From Oceanicola sp. S124 (GTDB taxonomy: Bacteria; Pseudomonadota; Alphaproteobacteria; Rhodobacterales; Rhodobacteraceae): DNA of 55,774 nucleotides. The stretch is taken from the NCBI RefSeq assembly GCF_000220565.1, contig NZ_AFPM01000281.1, positions 1 to 55,774 on the forward strand, in the 5' to 3' direction. The notes beneath the pieces are model-generated. The model made no database searches. It was not told where the DNA came from and saw only the letters and a program-made list of their open reading frames with translations. The translations under genes were made by a program, and so were the position numbers. Shown here piece by piece: positions 8,684 through 19,331 of this stretch (its first letter is position 1; every line of letters starts with the position of its first letter).

Positions 8684-10938
8684 CACTTCACCTTGCAGGC
8701 GGCCATCACGGCCATGTTGAGGATGTCGTTGACGGTCGAGCCGGTCGAGCAGACCTGCACCGGCTTGTCGACGCCCGAAAGGATCGGACCGATCACCGTG
8801 GCCCCGGCCATCTCCTGCATCATCTTGACCGAGATCGAGGCCGAGTGCCGCGCCGGCACGACGAGGATATTGGCGTTGTCGGTCAGGCGGGCGAAGGGAT
8901 AATGCGCCCGCGACCGGGCGTTCAGCGCCACGTCCACGGTCATTTCACCTTCGAACTCGAAGTCCACGCCGCGCTTTTCCAGCACCTTGGGCGCCAGGTG
9001 CATCTTCTCGGCGCGCTCGGAAACCGGGTAGCCGAAGGTCGAGAAGCTGACGAAGGCCACGCGGGGTTCCAGCCCCAGGTCGCGGGCGACCTCGGCAGAG
9101 CGCTCGGCGATATCGGCCAGGTCATTCTCGTCCGGCCATTCATGCACCAGCGTGTCAGAGATCAGCACGATGCGCCCGTTCAGCAGAACGGCGGTGGTGC
9201 CGACGGCGCCATCCTTGGGGCCGGCGTCGAAGACGTGGTTGATCAGCTCCATCACATGGGCCGACTTCCGCGTCGCGCCTGTGATCATCGCGTCGCCATG
9301 ACCATGGGCCAGCATCAGCGCCGCGAAGACATGGCGATCACGCGCGGCAAGGCGGTGGACATCCTGCTGGTCCATCCCCTTGCGTTGCAGGCGCTGGTAG
9401 AGGAAGTCCTTGTATTCGCTCAGATACTCCGTGTTGGCCGCGTTCACCACCTTCAGCTCGTCCACGGCGTCGCCGAGACCGGCGGCCTCAAGCTTGGCCT
9501 TCACGTCGGCCTCGCGGCCCACCACGATGGCCTCGCCCAGCCCGCTGCGCTGGTAGCTGACGGCGGCGCGCAGCACGCGCGGGTCGTCGCCCTCGGCGAA
9601 GATCATCCGCGCCTGGGCATGACGGGCCCGGGCATGCAGGGCGCGCAAGATGGTCGCGGTCGGGTCCAGACGGGCCTTCAGCGCCTGCTCGTAGCCGTCC
9701 ATGTCGACGATGGGACGACGCGCCGCGCCGGTCTCCATCCCGGCCTGGGCGACGGCCGGCGGGATGACGTAGATCAGCCGCGGGTCGAAGGGCGTCGGGA
9801 TGATGTAATCGCGCCCGAAGGACAGTGCCCGGCCATAGGCCATGGCGACCTCGTCCGGCACATCCTCACGCGCCAGCTTGGCCAGCGCCTCGGCGCAGGC
9901 GATCTTCATCTCGTCGTTGATCGCGCGGGCGTGGATGTCCAGCGCGCCACGGAACAGGTAGGGGAAGCCCAGCACGTTGTTGACCTGGTTCGGGTAATCC
10001 GACCGGCCGGTGGCGACGATCACGTCCTCGCGCACCTCGTGCACCTCTTCCGGAGTGATCTCGGGGTCGGGGTTGGCCATAGCGAAGATCACGGCGTTGG
10101 CGCCCATGGACTTCACCATCTCCTGCGTGACGGCGCCCTTCACCGAAACACCCAGGAAGACATCTGCCCCCTCCATCGCCTCGGCCAGCGTGCGGGCGCT
10201 GGTGTTGGCGGCATGGGCCGACTTCCACTGGTTCATGCCTTCCTTGCGGCCCTGGTAGATCACGCCCTTGGTGTCGCACATGATGCAGTTGTCATGGCGC
10301 GCGCCCATGGCCTTCAGCAGCTCGAGGCAGGCGATACCGGCGGCCCCTGCCCCATTGAGCACGATCTTCACGTCCTCGATCCGCTTGCCGCTGATATGCA
10401 GCGCGTTGATCAGCCCGGCGGCGCAGATCACGGCGGTGCCGTGCTGGTCGTCGTGGAAGACCGGGATATCGCATTCTTCCTTCAGGCGCTGCTCGATGAT
10501 GAAACACTCGGGCGCCTTGATGTCTTCCAGGTTGATGCCGCCGAAGGTCGGCGCCATCAGCCGCACGGCCTTGATGATCTCTTCCGGGTCCTCGGTGTCC
10601 AGCTCGATGTCGATGGAGTTCACGTCGGCGAAGCGCTTGAACAGCACCGCCTTGCCCTCCATCACCGGCTTCGAGGCCAGCGCACCCAGGTTGCCAAGCC
10701 CCAGCACCGCCGTCCCGTTCGAGACCACCGCCACGAGGTTGCCCTTGTTGGTATAGTCGTAAGCGGTTTCCGGGCGTTCGGCGATCTCCTCGCAGGGGAC
10801 CGCGACGCCGGGACTGTAGGCCAGGCTGAGGTCCCGCTGGGTGGTCATCGGCACCGAGGCCTTGATCTCGAATTTTCCTGGGGTCGGTTCGAGGTGAAAC
10901 GCCAGCGCGTCTTCGCGGCTGATCCGGCTCTTGGACAT
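8683..10938 (-). CDS. maeB: NADP-dependent malic enzyme with phosphotransacetylase-like domain
   Basis: The 751-residue protein joins an N-terminal malic enzyme (about residues 1-410) to a C-terminal phosphotransacetylase-like domain (about 430-751). [21 protein letters not shown] and [14 protein letters not shown] (NAD(P)-binding) mark the first part; [18 protein letters not shown] is the malate-binding region. The second domain ends near [18 protein letters not shown] and usually regulates the enzyme through acetyl-CoA rather than catalysing transfer. The reaction is oxidative decarboxylation of malate to pyruvate. It diverges from mutS across 124 bp that probably hold both promoters. Confidence 0.93.
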   Translation of the reverse strand: MSKSRISREDALAFHLEPTPGKFEIKASVPMTTQRDLSLAYSPGVAVPCEEIAERPETAYDYTNKGNLVAVVSNGTAVLGLGNLGALASKPVMEGKAVLFKRFADVNSIDIELDTEDPEEIIKAVRLMAPTFGGINLEDIKAPECFIIEQRLKEECDIPVFHDDQHGTAVICAAGLINALHISGKRIEDVKIVLNGAGAAGIACLELLKAMGARHDNCIMCDTKGVIYQGRKEGMNQWKSAHAANTSARTLAEAMEGADVFLGVSVKGAVTQEMVKSMGANAVIFAMANPDPEITPEEVHEVREDVIVATGRSDYPNQVNNVLGFPYLFRGALDIHARAINDEMKIACAEALAKLAREDVPDEVAMAYGRALSFGRDYIIPTPFDPRLIYVIPPAVAQAGMETGAARRPIVDMDGYEQALKARLDPTATILRALHARARHAQARMIFAEGDDPRVLRAAVSYQRSGLGEAIVVGREADVKAKLEAAGLGDAVDELKVVNAANTEYLSEYKDFLYQRLQRKGMDQQDVHRLAARDRHVFAALMLAHGHGDAMITGATRKSAHVMELINHVFDAGPKDGAVGTTAVLLNGRIVLISDTLVHEWPDENDLADIAERSAEVARDLGLEPRVAFVSFSTFGYPVSERAEKMHLAPKVLEKRGVDFEFEGEMTVDVALNARSRAHYPFARLTDNANILVVPARHSASISVKMMQEMAGATVIGPILSGVDKPVQVCSTGSTVNDILNMAVMAACKVK

Positions 10939-11062
10939 GGTGCACTCCCTTCAAGGCCATGGCGTCTTACACAACACCCGCCGACCCGACAACTGGGCGA
11001 AGGTTTCGCCTTTCGTCAACCATCCCGCACTTGTAAGTTCCCCGAAAGACCAGAGGGGCCCC

Positions 11063-13711
11063 ATGAACCAAGCTGCCAACGTCACGCCGATGATGGCCCA
11101 GTTCCTTGAAATCAAGGAACAATATCCGCACGCGCTGCTGTTCTACCGCATGGGCGATTTCTACGAGATGTTCTTTGCCGATGCCGAAGCCGCCGCCAGC
11201 GCGCTGGACATCGCCCTGACCAAGCGCGGCAAGCACTTGGGCGAGGACATCCCGATGTGCGGTGTGCCCGTCCATGCCGCCGAGAACTACCTGCTGACGC
11301 TGATCCGCAAAGGCTTTCGCGTCGCCGTCTGCGAGCAGATGGAAGACCCCGCCGAGGCCAAGAAACGCGGCAGCAAGTCCGTGGTGCGCCGCGACGTGGT
11401 GCGGCTGGTGACGCCGGGCACGCTGACCGAGGACAGCCTGCTGGAGGCCCGCCGCCACAACTTCCTTGCGGCGTTTTCCACCGTGCGCGGCGAAAGCGCG
11501 CTGGCCTGGGTCGACATCTCGACCGGGGCGTTTCACGTGATGCCCATGGCGGCGGTGAAGCTGGGGCCGGAGCTGGCCCGGCTCAGCCCCTCGGAACTGC
11601 TGGTCAGCGAGGTGGACGAGGCCGAGGTGCGCGAGTTGGTCGACGATTTCGGCATCTCGCTGACGCCCCTGTCACGCGGCAGCTTCGACAGCTCGGGCGC
11701 GCAGACCCGGCTGACCGATCTGTTCAAGGTCGGCACGCTGGAAAGCTTCGGCAGCTTCTCCCGCGCCGAGGTCTCGGCCATGGGCGCGGTGGTCGACTAC
11801 CTGGAGATCACCCAGAAGGGCAAACTGCCCCTGCTGCAGGTGCCGCAGCGCGAGGCGCTGGATGGCAACGTGCAGATCGACGCCGCCACCCGTCGCAATC
11901 TGGAAATCACCCACGCGATGAACGGGGCCCGCGCCGGCTCGCTGCTGGCCTCGATCGACCGCACGGTCACGGCGGTCGGCGCCCGGCTGCTGGAGCGGCG
12001 CATCTCGTCGCCCTCGCGCGCGCTGCCGGTGATCACCGCGCGGCTGGATGCCGTGGATTTCGCTTGTGAATACACCCGCCTCTCGTCGGATCTGCGCGAC
12101 AGCCTGCGCAAGGTGCCCGACCTCGACCGCGCCCTGTCGCGTCTGTCGCTGGACCGGGGCGGCCCGCGTGACCTGGCCGCGATCCGCAATGCCCTTGCCC
12201 AGGCCGAGGTGCTTTCCGCCCGCCTGTCCGACGTACAGCTGCCCGCCCTGCTGGCCGAAAGCGCGCAGGGGCTGACCGGGCTGGTCGAGCTGCTGGCCCT
12301 TCTCGACGTCTCGCTGGTTGCCGAACCGCCCCTGATGGCCCGTGACGGCGGCTTCATCGCGCCGGGCTACGACGCCGAGCTGGACGAGGTGCGCAAGCTG
12401 CGCGACGAGGGTCGCAGCGTCATCGCCAGCATGCAGAACCAATACGCGGAAGAGACCGGTATCTCTTCGCTGAAGATCAAGCATAACAACGTGTTGGGCT
12501 ACTTCATCGAGGTCACGGCAACCCATGCCGACAAGATGCTGAATCCGCCGCATTCGGACGCCTTCAAGCATCGCCAGACCACTGCCAACCAGGTGCGCTT
12601 CACCACGCCCGACCTGACCACGCTTGAGACGCGCATCCTCAATGCCGCCGGTCAGGCCCAAAGCATCGAGCTGCGGCTCTACGGCCAGCTGCGCGAGGCG
12701 ATCCTGGACGCCGCACCCGAGATCACCCGCCTGTCCCGCGCCCTGGCCGAGTTCGACCTGGCCACCGCGCTGGCCGATCTGTCGCGCGCCGAGGACTGGG
12801 TGCGCCCGCGCGTCGACATGTCCCGGCGGCTGGAAATCGAGGGTGGCCGCCACCCCGTCGTGGAACAGGCGCTGAAACGCGAAGGCGCGCCCTTCATCGC
12901 CAATGACTGCGCCCTGCTGCCCAGTGGCGACGCCGCCGCGATCTGGCTGCTGACCGGCCCCAACATGGCCGGTAAGTCGACGTTCCTGCGCCAGAACGCG
13001 CTGATCGCCCTGCTGGCCCAGATGGGCAGCCATGTGCCCGCCACGACTGCCCATATCGGCCTCGTCAGCCAGATCTTCAGCCGGGTCGGTGCCAGCGACG
13101 ACCTCGCCCGGGGCCGTTCGACCTTCATGGTCGAGATGGTGGAAACCGCCGCCATCCTCAACCAGGCCGACGACCGCGCGCTGGTGATCCTGGACGAGAT
13201 CGGCCGCGGCACGGCCACCTATGACGGCCTCTCGATCGCCTGGGCAACCATGGAGCACCTGCACGAGGTCAACCGCGCCCGCGCCCTTTTCGCGACCCAT
13301 TACCACGAGATGACCGAGCTTTCGAAACGCCTCGACGGGGTGGAGAACGCCACCGTCACCGTGCGCGAACACGAGGGCGAGGTGATCTTCATGCACGAGG
13401 TCCGCATGGGCGCCGCAGACCGCTCTTACGGGGTGCAGGTGGCCAAGCTGGCGGGCCTGCCCGAGAGCGTGGTGAACCGCGCGCGCGAGGTGCTGGCCTC
13501 GCTCGAGGACAACGACCGCAAGGGCGCGGGCCCCAAGGCGGTGATCGACGATCTGCCGCTGTTCGCCGCCGCGCCTGCACCAAGCCAGCCCAAGGTGCCC
13601 GAGCACATCCGCGCCGTGGCCGAGATGCTGGAGGGCGTGACGCCCGACGACCTCTCGCCCCGCGAGGCGCTGGAAGTGCTGTACCGGCTGAAGGATGCCT
13701 CTCGCGGCTGA
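11063..13711 (+). CDS. mutS: DNA mismatch repair protein MutS
   Basis: An 882-residue MutS. The mismatch-recognition Phe-x-Glu is in [10 protein letters not shown] near residue 30; the Walker A loop GPNMAGKST is near residue 632; Walker B and signature are [19 protein letters not shown]; the ATPase end carries [11 protein letters not shown]. MutS scans for mismatches and recruits MutL. The start at 11063 fits the family and has AGAGGGG upstream; the frame is open further upstream but lacks conserved residues. Because the divergent maeB start is close, the two promoters must share a short region. Confidence 0.96.
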   Translation: MNQAANVTPMMAQFLEIKEQYPHALLFYRMGDFYEMFFADAEAAASALDIALTKRGKHLGEDIPMCGVPVHAAENYLLTLIRKGFRVAVCEQMEDPAEAKKRGSKSVVRRDVVRLVTPGTLTEDSLLEARRHNFLAAFSTVRGESALAWVDISTGAFHVMPMAAVKLGPELARLSPSELLVSEVDEAEVRELVDDFGISLTPLSRGSFDSSGAQTRLTDLFKVGTLESFGSFSRAEVSAMGAVVDYLEITQKGKLPLLQVPQREALDGNVQIDAATRRNLEITHAMNGARAGSLLASIDRTVTAVGARLLERRISSPSRALPVITARLDAVDFACEYTRLSSDLRDSLRKVPDLDRALSRLSLDRGGPRDLAAIRNALAQAEVLSARLSDVQLPALLAESAQGLTGLVELLALLDVSLVAEPPLMARDGGFIAPGYDAELDEVRKLRDEGRSVIASMQNQYAEETGISSLKIKHNNVLGYFIEVTATHADKMLNPPHSDAFKHRQTTANQVRFTTPDLTTLETRILNAAGQAQSIELRLYGQLREAILDAAPEITRLSRALAEFDLATALADLSRAEDWVRPRVDMSRRLEIEGGRHPVVEQALKREGAPFIANDCALLPSGDAAAIWLLTGPNMAGKSTFLRQNALIALLAQMGSHVPATTAHIGLVSQIFSRVGASDDLARGRSTFMVEMVETAAILNQADDRALVILDEIGRGTATYDGLSIAWATMEHLHEVNRARALFATHYHEMTELSKRLDGVENATVTVREHEGEVIFMHEVRMGAADRSYGVQVAKLAGLPESVVNRAREVLASLEDNDRKGAGPKAVIDDLPLFAAAPAPSQPKVPEHIRAVAEMLEGVTPDDLSPREALEVLYRLKDASRG

Positions 13712-13731
13712 GGGAATGAAGGACTAAACCT

Positions 13732-14934
13732 ATGGAAATGAACGATATTATCTCCCATCCGAAGGTGAAGCACGCGCAGGAGCTGCTGCGGGCCGACCAT
13801 GACCGCATGGTGGAAGAGATCGTCACCCTGACCGAGATCCCCGCGCCCCCCTTCATGGAAGAGGAGAAGGCGAAGGCCTATGCAGAAATGCTGCGCGAGG
13901 CCGGTCTGGAAGACGTGCAAATCGACGGGATCGGCAATGCCCACGGGATCTACCGGGGCTCGGGCAATGGCGCCATGGTCGCGGTGGCGGCCCACCTGGA
14001 CACGGTTTTCCCCGAGGGCACCGACGTGACCGTGCGGCGTGAGGGCACCAAGCTTTTCGCGCCGGGCGTCGGCGATGACACCCGCGCGCTGGCGGTGAAC
14101 CTGTCGATCATCCGCGCCATGAAGGCCGCCGGGATCACGCCGCAGAATGATATCCTGTTTGTCGGCAATGTCGGTGAGGAAGGCGTGGGCGACCTGCGCG
14201 GCATCCGCTACCTGTTCAACGAGAACCCGCTGGGGCCGCAAATCGGCAGCTTCTTCACCGTCGACGGGCTGGAAACGCCCGAGCTGGTGGATCGCGGCGT
14301 CGGCTCCTACCGCTACCGCGTGACCTTCGAAGGGCCGGGCGGCCACAGCTTCGGCGATTTCGGCATCGTGAACCCGGCCAATGCGCTTGCCGAGTTCGCC
14401 GCGGGCTTCGCCCGTATCGAGGTGCCGGAAGAGCCGAAGACCACGCTGAACCTGTCGATCCTCGGCGGCGGCACCTCGATCAACGCGATCCCGGAAAAGG
14501 TCTACGTCGATATCGACATGCGCTCGGTCGACCCGCAGGCGCTGGACGCGCTGGATGCGCAGATGCGGGCGCTGGTCGAGGGTGCCCTGGCGCTGGAAAA
14601 CGGCCGCAACGATACCTCCAAGGGCGAGATCACCGCGCGCTTCGACGTGCTGGGCAACCGCCCCGCAGGCCGCACCGCACCCGAGGAGGCCATCCACAGG
14701 GCCAGCGCCGAGGCCGTCCGCGCCTTCGGTTTCGAACCCGCCTTCCGCGTCAGCTCGACCGATGCCAATATCCCCATGTCTCTGGGCGTTCCCGCGATCT
14801 GCATCGGCTCGGGCGGCACTGGGGGCCGGGCGCATACGCTGGACGAATGGATCGACACCGAGCCGGAGCTGAGCCTGCGCGGAATCTATGCCGTGATGGC
14901 CGCGATCCTGGCCATGGCAGGGCTTCAGGACTGA
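13732..14934 (+). CDS. M20-family metallopeptidase
   Basis: The 400-residue protein belongs to the M20 (carboxypeptidase G2/peptidase T-like) family. Zinc ligands are visible in VAAHLDTVF (His and Asp), GVGDDTRALA (bridging Asp) and GNVGEEGVGDLRG (catalytic Glu with a ligand Glu). GPGGHSFGDFG is the dimerisation-domain histidine region. The substrate could be a peptide or acylated amino acid. It sits 20 bp behind mutS in the same direction and ends at a terminator of its own. Functional relation to mutS is not implied. Confidence 0.85.
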   Translation: MEMNDIISHPKVKHAQELLRADHDRMVEEIVTLTEIPAPPFMEEEKAKAYAEMLREAGLEDVQIDGIGNAHGIYRGSGNGAMVAVAAHLDTVFPEGTDVTVRREGTKLFAPGVGDDTRALAVNLSIIRAMKAAGITPQNDILFVGNVGEEGVGDLRGIRYLFNENPLGPQIGSFFTVDGLETPELVDRGVGSYRYRVTFEGPGGHSFGDFGIVNPANALAEFAAGFARIEVPEEPKTTLNLSILGGGTSINAIPEKVYVDIDMRSVDPQALDALDAQMRALVEGALALENGRNDTSKGEITARFDVLGNRPAGRTAPEEAIHRASAEAVRAFGFEPAFRVSSTDANIPMSLGVPAICIGSGGTGGRAHTLDEWIDTEPELSLRGIYAVMAAILAMAGLQD

Positions 14935-14935
14935 A

Positions 14936-14966
14936 AAAGGCGCCGCCGGGAGACCGGGGCGCCTTT
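14936..14966 (+). terminator. Terminator of the M20 peptidase gene
   Basis: Perfect 9-bp arms AAAGGCGCC and GGCGCCTTT around a 13-base loop, starting two bases after the stop. Confidence 0.7.
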
Positions 14967-14979
14967 CGGGATCTGGTGA

Positions 14980-15113
14980 GGGGGCTCTGCCCCCATCCGC
15001 TCTGCGGATTCCCCCGCAGTATTTGTGGCCATCGGATAGAAGGAAGGGCCTCTTACATCTATCCGATGGCTGAAAATACTGCCGCCGGAGGCTTCGCCCC
15101 TGCAGGGGGCGAA
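14980..15113. repeat. Convergent pair of composite palindromic elements
   Basis: From the left: a hairpin GGGGG-CTCTG-CCCCC, a hairpin ATCCGC-TCT-GCGGAT, then CCCCCGCAGTATTT and GGCCATCGGATAGA. From the right, on the other strand: the hairpin TTCGCCCC-TGCA-GGGG, then CCTCCGGCGGCAGTATTTTC and GCCATCGGATAGA. The inner arms (15017-15040 and 15058-15081) are inverted copies agreeing at 21 of 24 positions. Each copy points away from one of the two convergent genes, M20 peptidase and grpE. Motifs of hairpin plus AGTATTT are familiar at gene ends in Rhodobacterales from memory; whether these are terminators, mobile palindromes or structured 3' ends is open. Confidence 0.6.
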
Positions 15114-15114
15114 A

Positions 15115-15672
15115 TCAGCCGGTGAAGCTGGAGACGCCGACCTGCGCGGGGCGCAGAAGGCGGTCGTGCAGCATGAAGCCTTCGGCCGAGACCTGGATGA
15201 TCTCTCCGGCCTTGGTGCCGGGCACCGGGGCCTCGAACATGGCTTCGTGGACGTTCGGGTCGAACTTGTCACCGACGTCCGGGGCGATCGGCTCGATGCC
15301 GTGCTTGCGGAAGGTGTTCAGCAGCTCGCGCATGGTCAGCTCGATGCCCTCGAAGAGCGGCGCGTTTTCCTCGGTCTTCTCGCCCATGGCTTCGACCGCG
15401 CGTTTGAGGTTGTCGTAGACCGGCAGCATGTCGCGCGACAGCTTGGCGCCACCGTAGTTCTCGGCCTCGCGGCGCTGCTTGTCGGCGCGCTTGCGGGCGT
15501 TCTCGGCCTCGGCCAGCGCGCGCATCCACTTGTCCTTCATCTCGTCCCGCTCGGCGCGCAGGGACTCGATCTCGGCCTCGTCGTCGTCGATCTCTTCGAT
15601 CTCGACCTCATAGGCCTCGGCTTCGGCCTGTTCGATATCGTCCAGGAACTCTTCGTCCTTCGGCTCTGCCAT
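15115..15672 (-). CDS. grpE: Nucleotide exchange factor GrpE
   Basis: GrpE (185 residues) releases ADP from DnaK. The acidic N-terminal coiled coil (EEIDDDEAEIESLRAERDEM) is followed by the family core KWMRALAEAENARKRADK and the C-terminal beta domain with NVHEAMFEAP, matching the signature region. It lies 18 bp after hrcA in the same direction, a common heat-shock operon. I see no separate promoter. Confidence 0.95.
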   Translation of the reverse strand: MAEPKDEEFLDDIEQAEAEAYEVEIEEIDDDEAEIESLRAERDEMKDKWMRALAEAENARKRADKQRREAENYGGAKLSRDMLPVYDNLKRAVEAMGEKTEENAPLFEGIELTMRELLNTFRKHGIEPIAPDVGDKFDPNVHEAMFEAPVPGTKAGEIIQVSAEGFMLHDRLLRPAQVGVSSFTG

Positions 15673-15690
15673 CTTTCACCTCATATCGGC

Positions 15691-16746
15691 CTAGCGCCGG
15701 TCGGTCAGCATCCGCCCGACCAGCTGCGCCGTGTAATCAACAATCGGAACGATGCGCCCGTAGTTGAGCCGTGTAGGCCCGATCACCCCGACCGCACCGA
15801 TGATCTTCCGGTCAGCGTTCATATATGGAGAGACCACCAGAGAGGAACCCGAAAGTGAGAAAAGTTTGTTCTCGGAGCCGATAAAAATACGGACTCCCTC
15901 GCCCTCTTCGGTCAGTTCGAGGAATTCGGCGATGTCGCGCTTGCGCTCGAGGTCGTCGAACAGGCTGCGGATGCGGTCCAGGTCCGCTTCCTGGCTGTCC
16001 AGCAGGTTCGAGCGGCCGCGCACGATGAGGCGTTCGCCGAAATCGCCCTCGCCCTCCCAGATGGCCGCGCCGCTTTCCACCAGCGCCCGGGCCAGCCCGT
16101 CGATCTGCTGGCGCCGCGCCTCTATTTCACGTGAAACGGCCGACTTCGCCTCGGAGAGCGTCTTGCCCTCGAGCGCCGCATTCAGGAAATTCGCCGCCTC
16201 GCGCATCGAGCTGGGCGTCTGACCCGGCGGCGGGGTGAACAGGCGATTTTCAACGTGGCCATCACCGAAAACCAGCACCACCAGCGCCCGTTCGGGGCCA
16301 AGGCTGACGAACTCGATATGCTTGATCGGCGCCTCGTGCTTTGGCGTCAGCACCAGTGAGGCGCCATGGGTCGCCAGGCTGAGCGCAGAGCCGATGCGAT
16401 CCAGCAACCCGCCCATATCGCCACCATTGCCCACCGTGGCGTCGATCTTCTGACGCTCGGTCGGGTCAAGGTCACCGACCTCGAGAAGCCCGTCCACGAA
16501 CATGCGCAGCCCCTGCTGCGTCGGGATCCGCCCGGCGCTGACATGGGGGCTGTCCAGCAGGCCCATGTACTCCAGGTCCTGCATCACGTTGCGGATGGTG
16601 GCCGCCGAGACCTTCTCGCTCATCACGCGGGTGAGCGAGCGCGAGCCGACCGGCTCACCGTTTTCAAGGTAGCCTTCGACCACCCGGCGGAAGACCTCCC
16701 GCGAGCGGTCGTTCATCTCTTCTAGGGTCGTGGTCTTCTCTGGCAT
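15691..16746 (-). CDS. hrcA: Heat-inducible transcription repressor HrcA
   Basis: HrcA represses chaperone genes by binding CIRCE elements (TTAGCACTC-N9-GAGTGCTAA). The 351-residue protein has the N-terminal winged helix ([22 protein letters not shown] and [15 protein letters not shown]) and the conserved C-terminal [19 protein letters not shown] segment. I choose the ATG at 16746, which has AAGAGAG upstream; the frame stays open another 118 codons without conserved residues. I see no CIRCE near it. A near-perfect parS lies inside the gene. Confidence 0.94.
   Translation of the reverse strand: MPEKTTTLEEMNDRSREVFRRVVEGYLENGEPVGSRSLTRVMSEKVSAATIRNVMQDLEYMGLLDSPHVSAGRIPTQQGLRMFVDGLLEVGDLDPTERQKIDATVGNGGDMGGLLDRIGSALSLATHGASLVLTPKHEAPIKHIEFVSLGPERALVVLVFGDGHVENRLFTPPPGQTPSSMREAANFLNAALEGKTLSEAKSAVSREIEARRQQIDGLARALVESGAAIWEGEGDFGERLIVRGRSNLLDSQEADLDRIRSLFDDLERKRDIAEFLELTEEGEGVRIFIGSENKLFSLSGSSLVVSPYMNADRKIIGAVGVIGPTRLNYGRIVPIVDYTAQLVGRMLTDRR
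16123..16138. other. Near-consensus parS site in hrcA
   Basis: TATTTCACGTGAAACG matches the parS palindrome TGTTTCACGTGAAACA at 14 of 16 positions, with the core TTTCACGTGAAA intact. It lies about 3.5 kb from parB. Confidence 0.55.
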
Positions 16747-16768
16747 CGGGTCTCTCTTGCGAAGAGCC

Positions 16769-16796
16769 ATTAAAGTCGGTGGCCGCCAAAGGTCAA
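16769..16796 (-). promoter_or_regulatory. Candidate housekeeping promoter of hrcA-grpE
   Basis: On the minus strand TTGACC, 16 bases, TTTAAT. It lies about 25 bases before the hrcA start, which leaves a very short leader. Confidence 0.5.
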
Positions 16797-16855
16797 CGGG
16801 GCTTGCCTTACCCGGCCCTGCCTGCCTATCACGGCGACAAGCAAAAGGGGTTATC

Positions 16856-17572
16856 ATGCGACCGTCTGGAAGAGATTTAAGCGAAATGCGCCAGGTTTCA
16901 ATCGAGACCGGGGTCACCAAACACGCCGAAGGCTCCTGCCTGATCAAGGTGGGCGATACCCATGTGCTCTGCACCGCCACCCTGGAAGAGCGCGTGCCGC
17001 CCTTCGTCAAGGGCTCGGGCCTGGGCTGGGTGACGGCGGAGTATGGCATGCTGCCGCGCTCGACGACCTCGCGCATGCGGCGCGAGGCAGCCATGGGCAA
17101 GCAGGGCGGAAGAACCGTTGAAATTCAAAGGCTTATCGGTCGGTCCCTGCGGGCCGGCGTGGATCGCGTCGCGCTTGGTGAACGCCAGATCACCGTCGAC
17201 TGCGATGTCATCCAGGCCGATGGCGGCACCCGTTGCGCCAGCATCACCGGCGGCTGGGTGGCCCTGAAACTGGCCGTCAACAAGCTGCTGAAGACCGGCG
17301 CCATCACCTCTGACCCGCTGGTCGATCCGGTGGCCGCCGTCTCTTGCGGCATCTACGCCGGGCAGCCGGTGCTGGACCTCGACTACCCCGAGGACAGCGA
17401 AGCGGGCGTGGATGGCAACTTCATCATGACCGGTTCGGGCAAGCTGATCGAAGTGCAGATGTCCGCCGAGGGCTCCGTCTTCTCGCGCGACCAGATGAAC
17501 CAGCTGATGGACCTCGCCGAGAAGGGCGTGGGAGAGCTGGTCGCAGCCCAGAAAGCCGCGGTCGATGCGTAA
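16856..17572 (+). CDS. rph: Ribonuclease PH
   Basis: RNase PH (238 residues) trims tRNA 3' ends by phosphorolysis. Recognisable segments are [18 protein letters not shown] at the N-terminus, the phosphate-binding [13 protein letters not shown] region, [18 protein letters not shown], and [17 protein letters not shown] with the active-site Asp. The start is the ATG at 16856. Its end overlaps the start of rdgB by eight bases, and the rph-rdgB-hemW order is usual in alphaproteobacteria. Confidence 0.96.
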   Translation: MRPSGRDLSEMRQVSIETGVTKHAEGSCLIKVGDTHVLCTATLEERVPPFVKGSGLGWVTAEYGMLPRSTTSRMRREAAMGKQGGRTVEIQRLIGRSLRAGVDRVALGERQITVDCDVIQADGGTRCASITGGWVALKLAVNKLLKTGAITSDPLVDPVAAVSCGIYAGQPVLDLDYPEDSEAGVDGNFIMTGSGKLIEVQMSAEGSVFSRDQMNQLMDLAEKGVGELVAAQKAAVDA

Positions 17573-18169
17573 GTTCGACGGGCAGAAGCTGGTCCTGGCC
17601 AGCCACAACAAGGGCAAGCTCCGCGAGATCGCGGAGCTTCTGGCCCCCTAGGGATCGAGGTGTCGTCAGCCGCCGATCACGGGCTGGAAGAGCCGGTCGA
17701 AGACCAGGATACATTCGTCGGCAATGCCCGCATCAAGGCGCACTACGCCGCCAAGGCCACCGGCCTGCCCGCGCTGAGCGATGACAGCGGCATTACCGTC
17801 GACGCCCTGGATGGCGCGCCGGGTGTCTACACCGCCGACTGGGCCGAAACGCCCAATGGCCGTGACTTCCCCATGGCGATGCAAAAGACCTGGGACGCGC
17901 TGGAGGCCAAGAACGCCCCCTACCCGCGCACCGCCGCCTTCAACTGCACCTTCTGCCTCGCCTGGCCCGATGGCCATGACGAGATCTTCGCGGGCATCTG
18001 CAAAGGCAAGGTCGAATGGCCCATGCGCGGCGAGGAAGGTCATGGCTATGACCCGATCTTCGTCCCCGAGGGCTACGACCAGACCTTCGGAGAGATGGAC
18101 CCCGCCGAGAAGAACCGCATCAGCCACCGCGCCGATGCCTTTGCCAAGCTCAAGGCCTGCTTTGAGTGA
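17565..18169 (+). pseudogene. rdgB: dITP/XTP pyrophosphatase RdgB, broken by a one-base deletion
   Basis: RdgB hydrolyses non-canonical purine nucleoside triphosphates. From the ATG at 17565 the reading frame encodes [19 protein letters not shown], including the substrate-binding SHNKGK loop, and stops after 28 codons at TAG (17649-17651). The rest, from GGG at 17651 to the TGA at 18167-18169, continues in the next frame with normal RdgB residues ([32 protein letters not shown]). The expected junction is CCC TAC GGG, so one C is missing after position 17650, just behind a run of five C. Either the gene is inactive, the base call is wrong, or it is rescued by frameshifting. Re-initiation at GTG 17660 would give a product without the SHNKGK loop. 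Confidence 0.85.
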
Positions 18170-19328
18170 GCATCAGGAGGATTGGCGGAACGCCGGCTTC
18201 GGGATCTACGTCCACTGGCCGTTCTGCCAATCCAAATGCCCCTACTGCGACTTCAACTCCCATGTGTGGGAGCGCGTCGACCAAAGCCGCTGGCTGAAAT
18301 CCTACATTTCCGAACTTGAACGCTATGCCGCCCTGACGCCGGGCCGCGTGGTGCAGTCAGTGTTCTTCGGCGGCGGCACGCCCTCGCTGATGGAGCCCGC
18401 CACGGTGGACGGGATTCTCTCAGCGATCAGAAGGCTTTGGCCCCAAGCGAACGAGGTCGAGGTGACGCTGGAAGCCAACCCCACCTCGATCGACGCGGGC
18501 CGGTTCAAGGGCTACGCGGCAGCGGGCGTCAACCGCGTCTCGATGGGCTTCCAGGCGATGAACGACGAGGACCTGCGCCGCCTCGGCCGCCTGCACTCCG
18601 TCGACGAGGCGCTGCGCGCCTTCGACATCGCCCGCAACCAGTTCGAGCGCGTCTCCTTCGACCTGATCTATGCCCGCCAGAACCAGACCCTTGCGGCCTG
18701 GGAGGCCGAGCTGGACCGCGCCCTGTCCCTGGCCATCGACCACCTGTCGCTCTACCAGCTGACCATCGAGGAGGGCACCGCCTTCGGCGACCGCTACAAG
18801 CGCGGCGGCCTCAAGGGCCTGCCCGAGGAAGACCTGGCCGCCGACATGTGGGAGCTGACCCAAGAGGTCACCGCCGCCCACGGTTTCGAGAACTACGAAG
18901 TCAGCAACCACGCCCGCGACGGCGCCCGCTCGCGGCACAATGTCCTTTACTGGCGCTACGGCGATTACATCGGCGTCGGTCCCGGCGCCCATGGCCGCGT
19001 CACGCTGGACGGTCACCGCCATGCGACCGAGCAGCCCCGCGCCCCCGGCAGGTGGCTGGAGCGCGCCGAGGCCGGAAACGCCGATTCGCTGGTAGAGGCA
19101 TTAACTGGACGGGAACAGGCCGAGGAATACCTTCTGATGGGTCTTCGCCTGCGCGAAGGCATCGACCTGAACCGGTTCGAGAGATTGAGCTCAGCACCGC
19201 TCAACGCATCCCAGGTCGATGACCTTTGCGAGAGAGAGCTTCTGAAACTCGAAAATCGGCGGATTTTCGTTACCGATCAAGGTCGTATGCTGTTGAACGC
19301 GGTCATAAACAAACTGCTGGATTCGTAG
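18162..19328 (+). CDS. hemW: Radical SAM haem chaperone HemW
   Basis: The 388-residue protein has the iron-sulfur motif CQSKCPYC near residue 24 (CxxxCxxC), the SAM-binding [10 protein letters not shown] and the family signatures [11 protein letters not shown] and NYEVSNHA. HemW, once taken for a coproporphyrinogen oxidase, delivers haem to membrane proteins. No ATG or GTG is near the expected N-terminus; the best start is TTG at 18162, which overlaps the rdgB stop by eight bases and gives LSEHQEDW. Start is the weak point of this call. Confidence 0.88.
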   Translation: MSEHQEDWRNAGFGIYVHWPFCQSKCPYCDFNSHVWERVDQSRWLKSYISELERYAALTPGRVVQSVFFGGGTPSLMEPATVDGILSAIRRLWPQANEVEVTLEANPTSIDAGRFKGYAAAGVNRVSMGFQAMNDEDLRRLGRLHSVDEALRAFDIARNQFERVSFDLIYARQNQTLAAWEAELDRALSLAIDHLSLYQLTIEEGTAFGDRYKRGGLKGLPEEDLAADMWELTQEVTAAHGFENYEVSNHARDGARSRHNVLYWRYGDYIGVGPGAHGRVTLDGHRHATEQPRAPGRWLERAEAGNADSLVEALTGREQAEEYLLMGLRLREGIDLNRFERLSSAPLNASQVDDLCERELLKLENRRIFVTDQGRMLLNAVINKLLDS

Positions 19329-19331
19329 AAA

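Noticed and set aside
8659-11109. An 816-codon open frame opposite maeB
   Set aside because: Pure antisense shadow; no recognisable domain, and maeB is unmistakable.
11529-11544. Half-palindrome GTTTCACGTGAT in mutS
   Set aside because: Only 12 of 16 match; one arm is lost.
16747-16855. Search for a CIRCE element between hrcA and rph
   Set aside because: No TTAGCACTC or GAGTGCTAA resembling sequence found.
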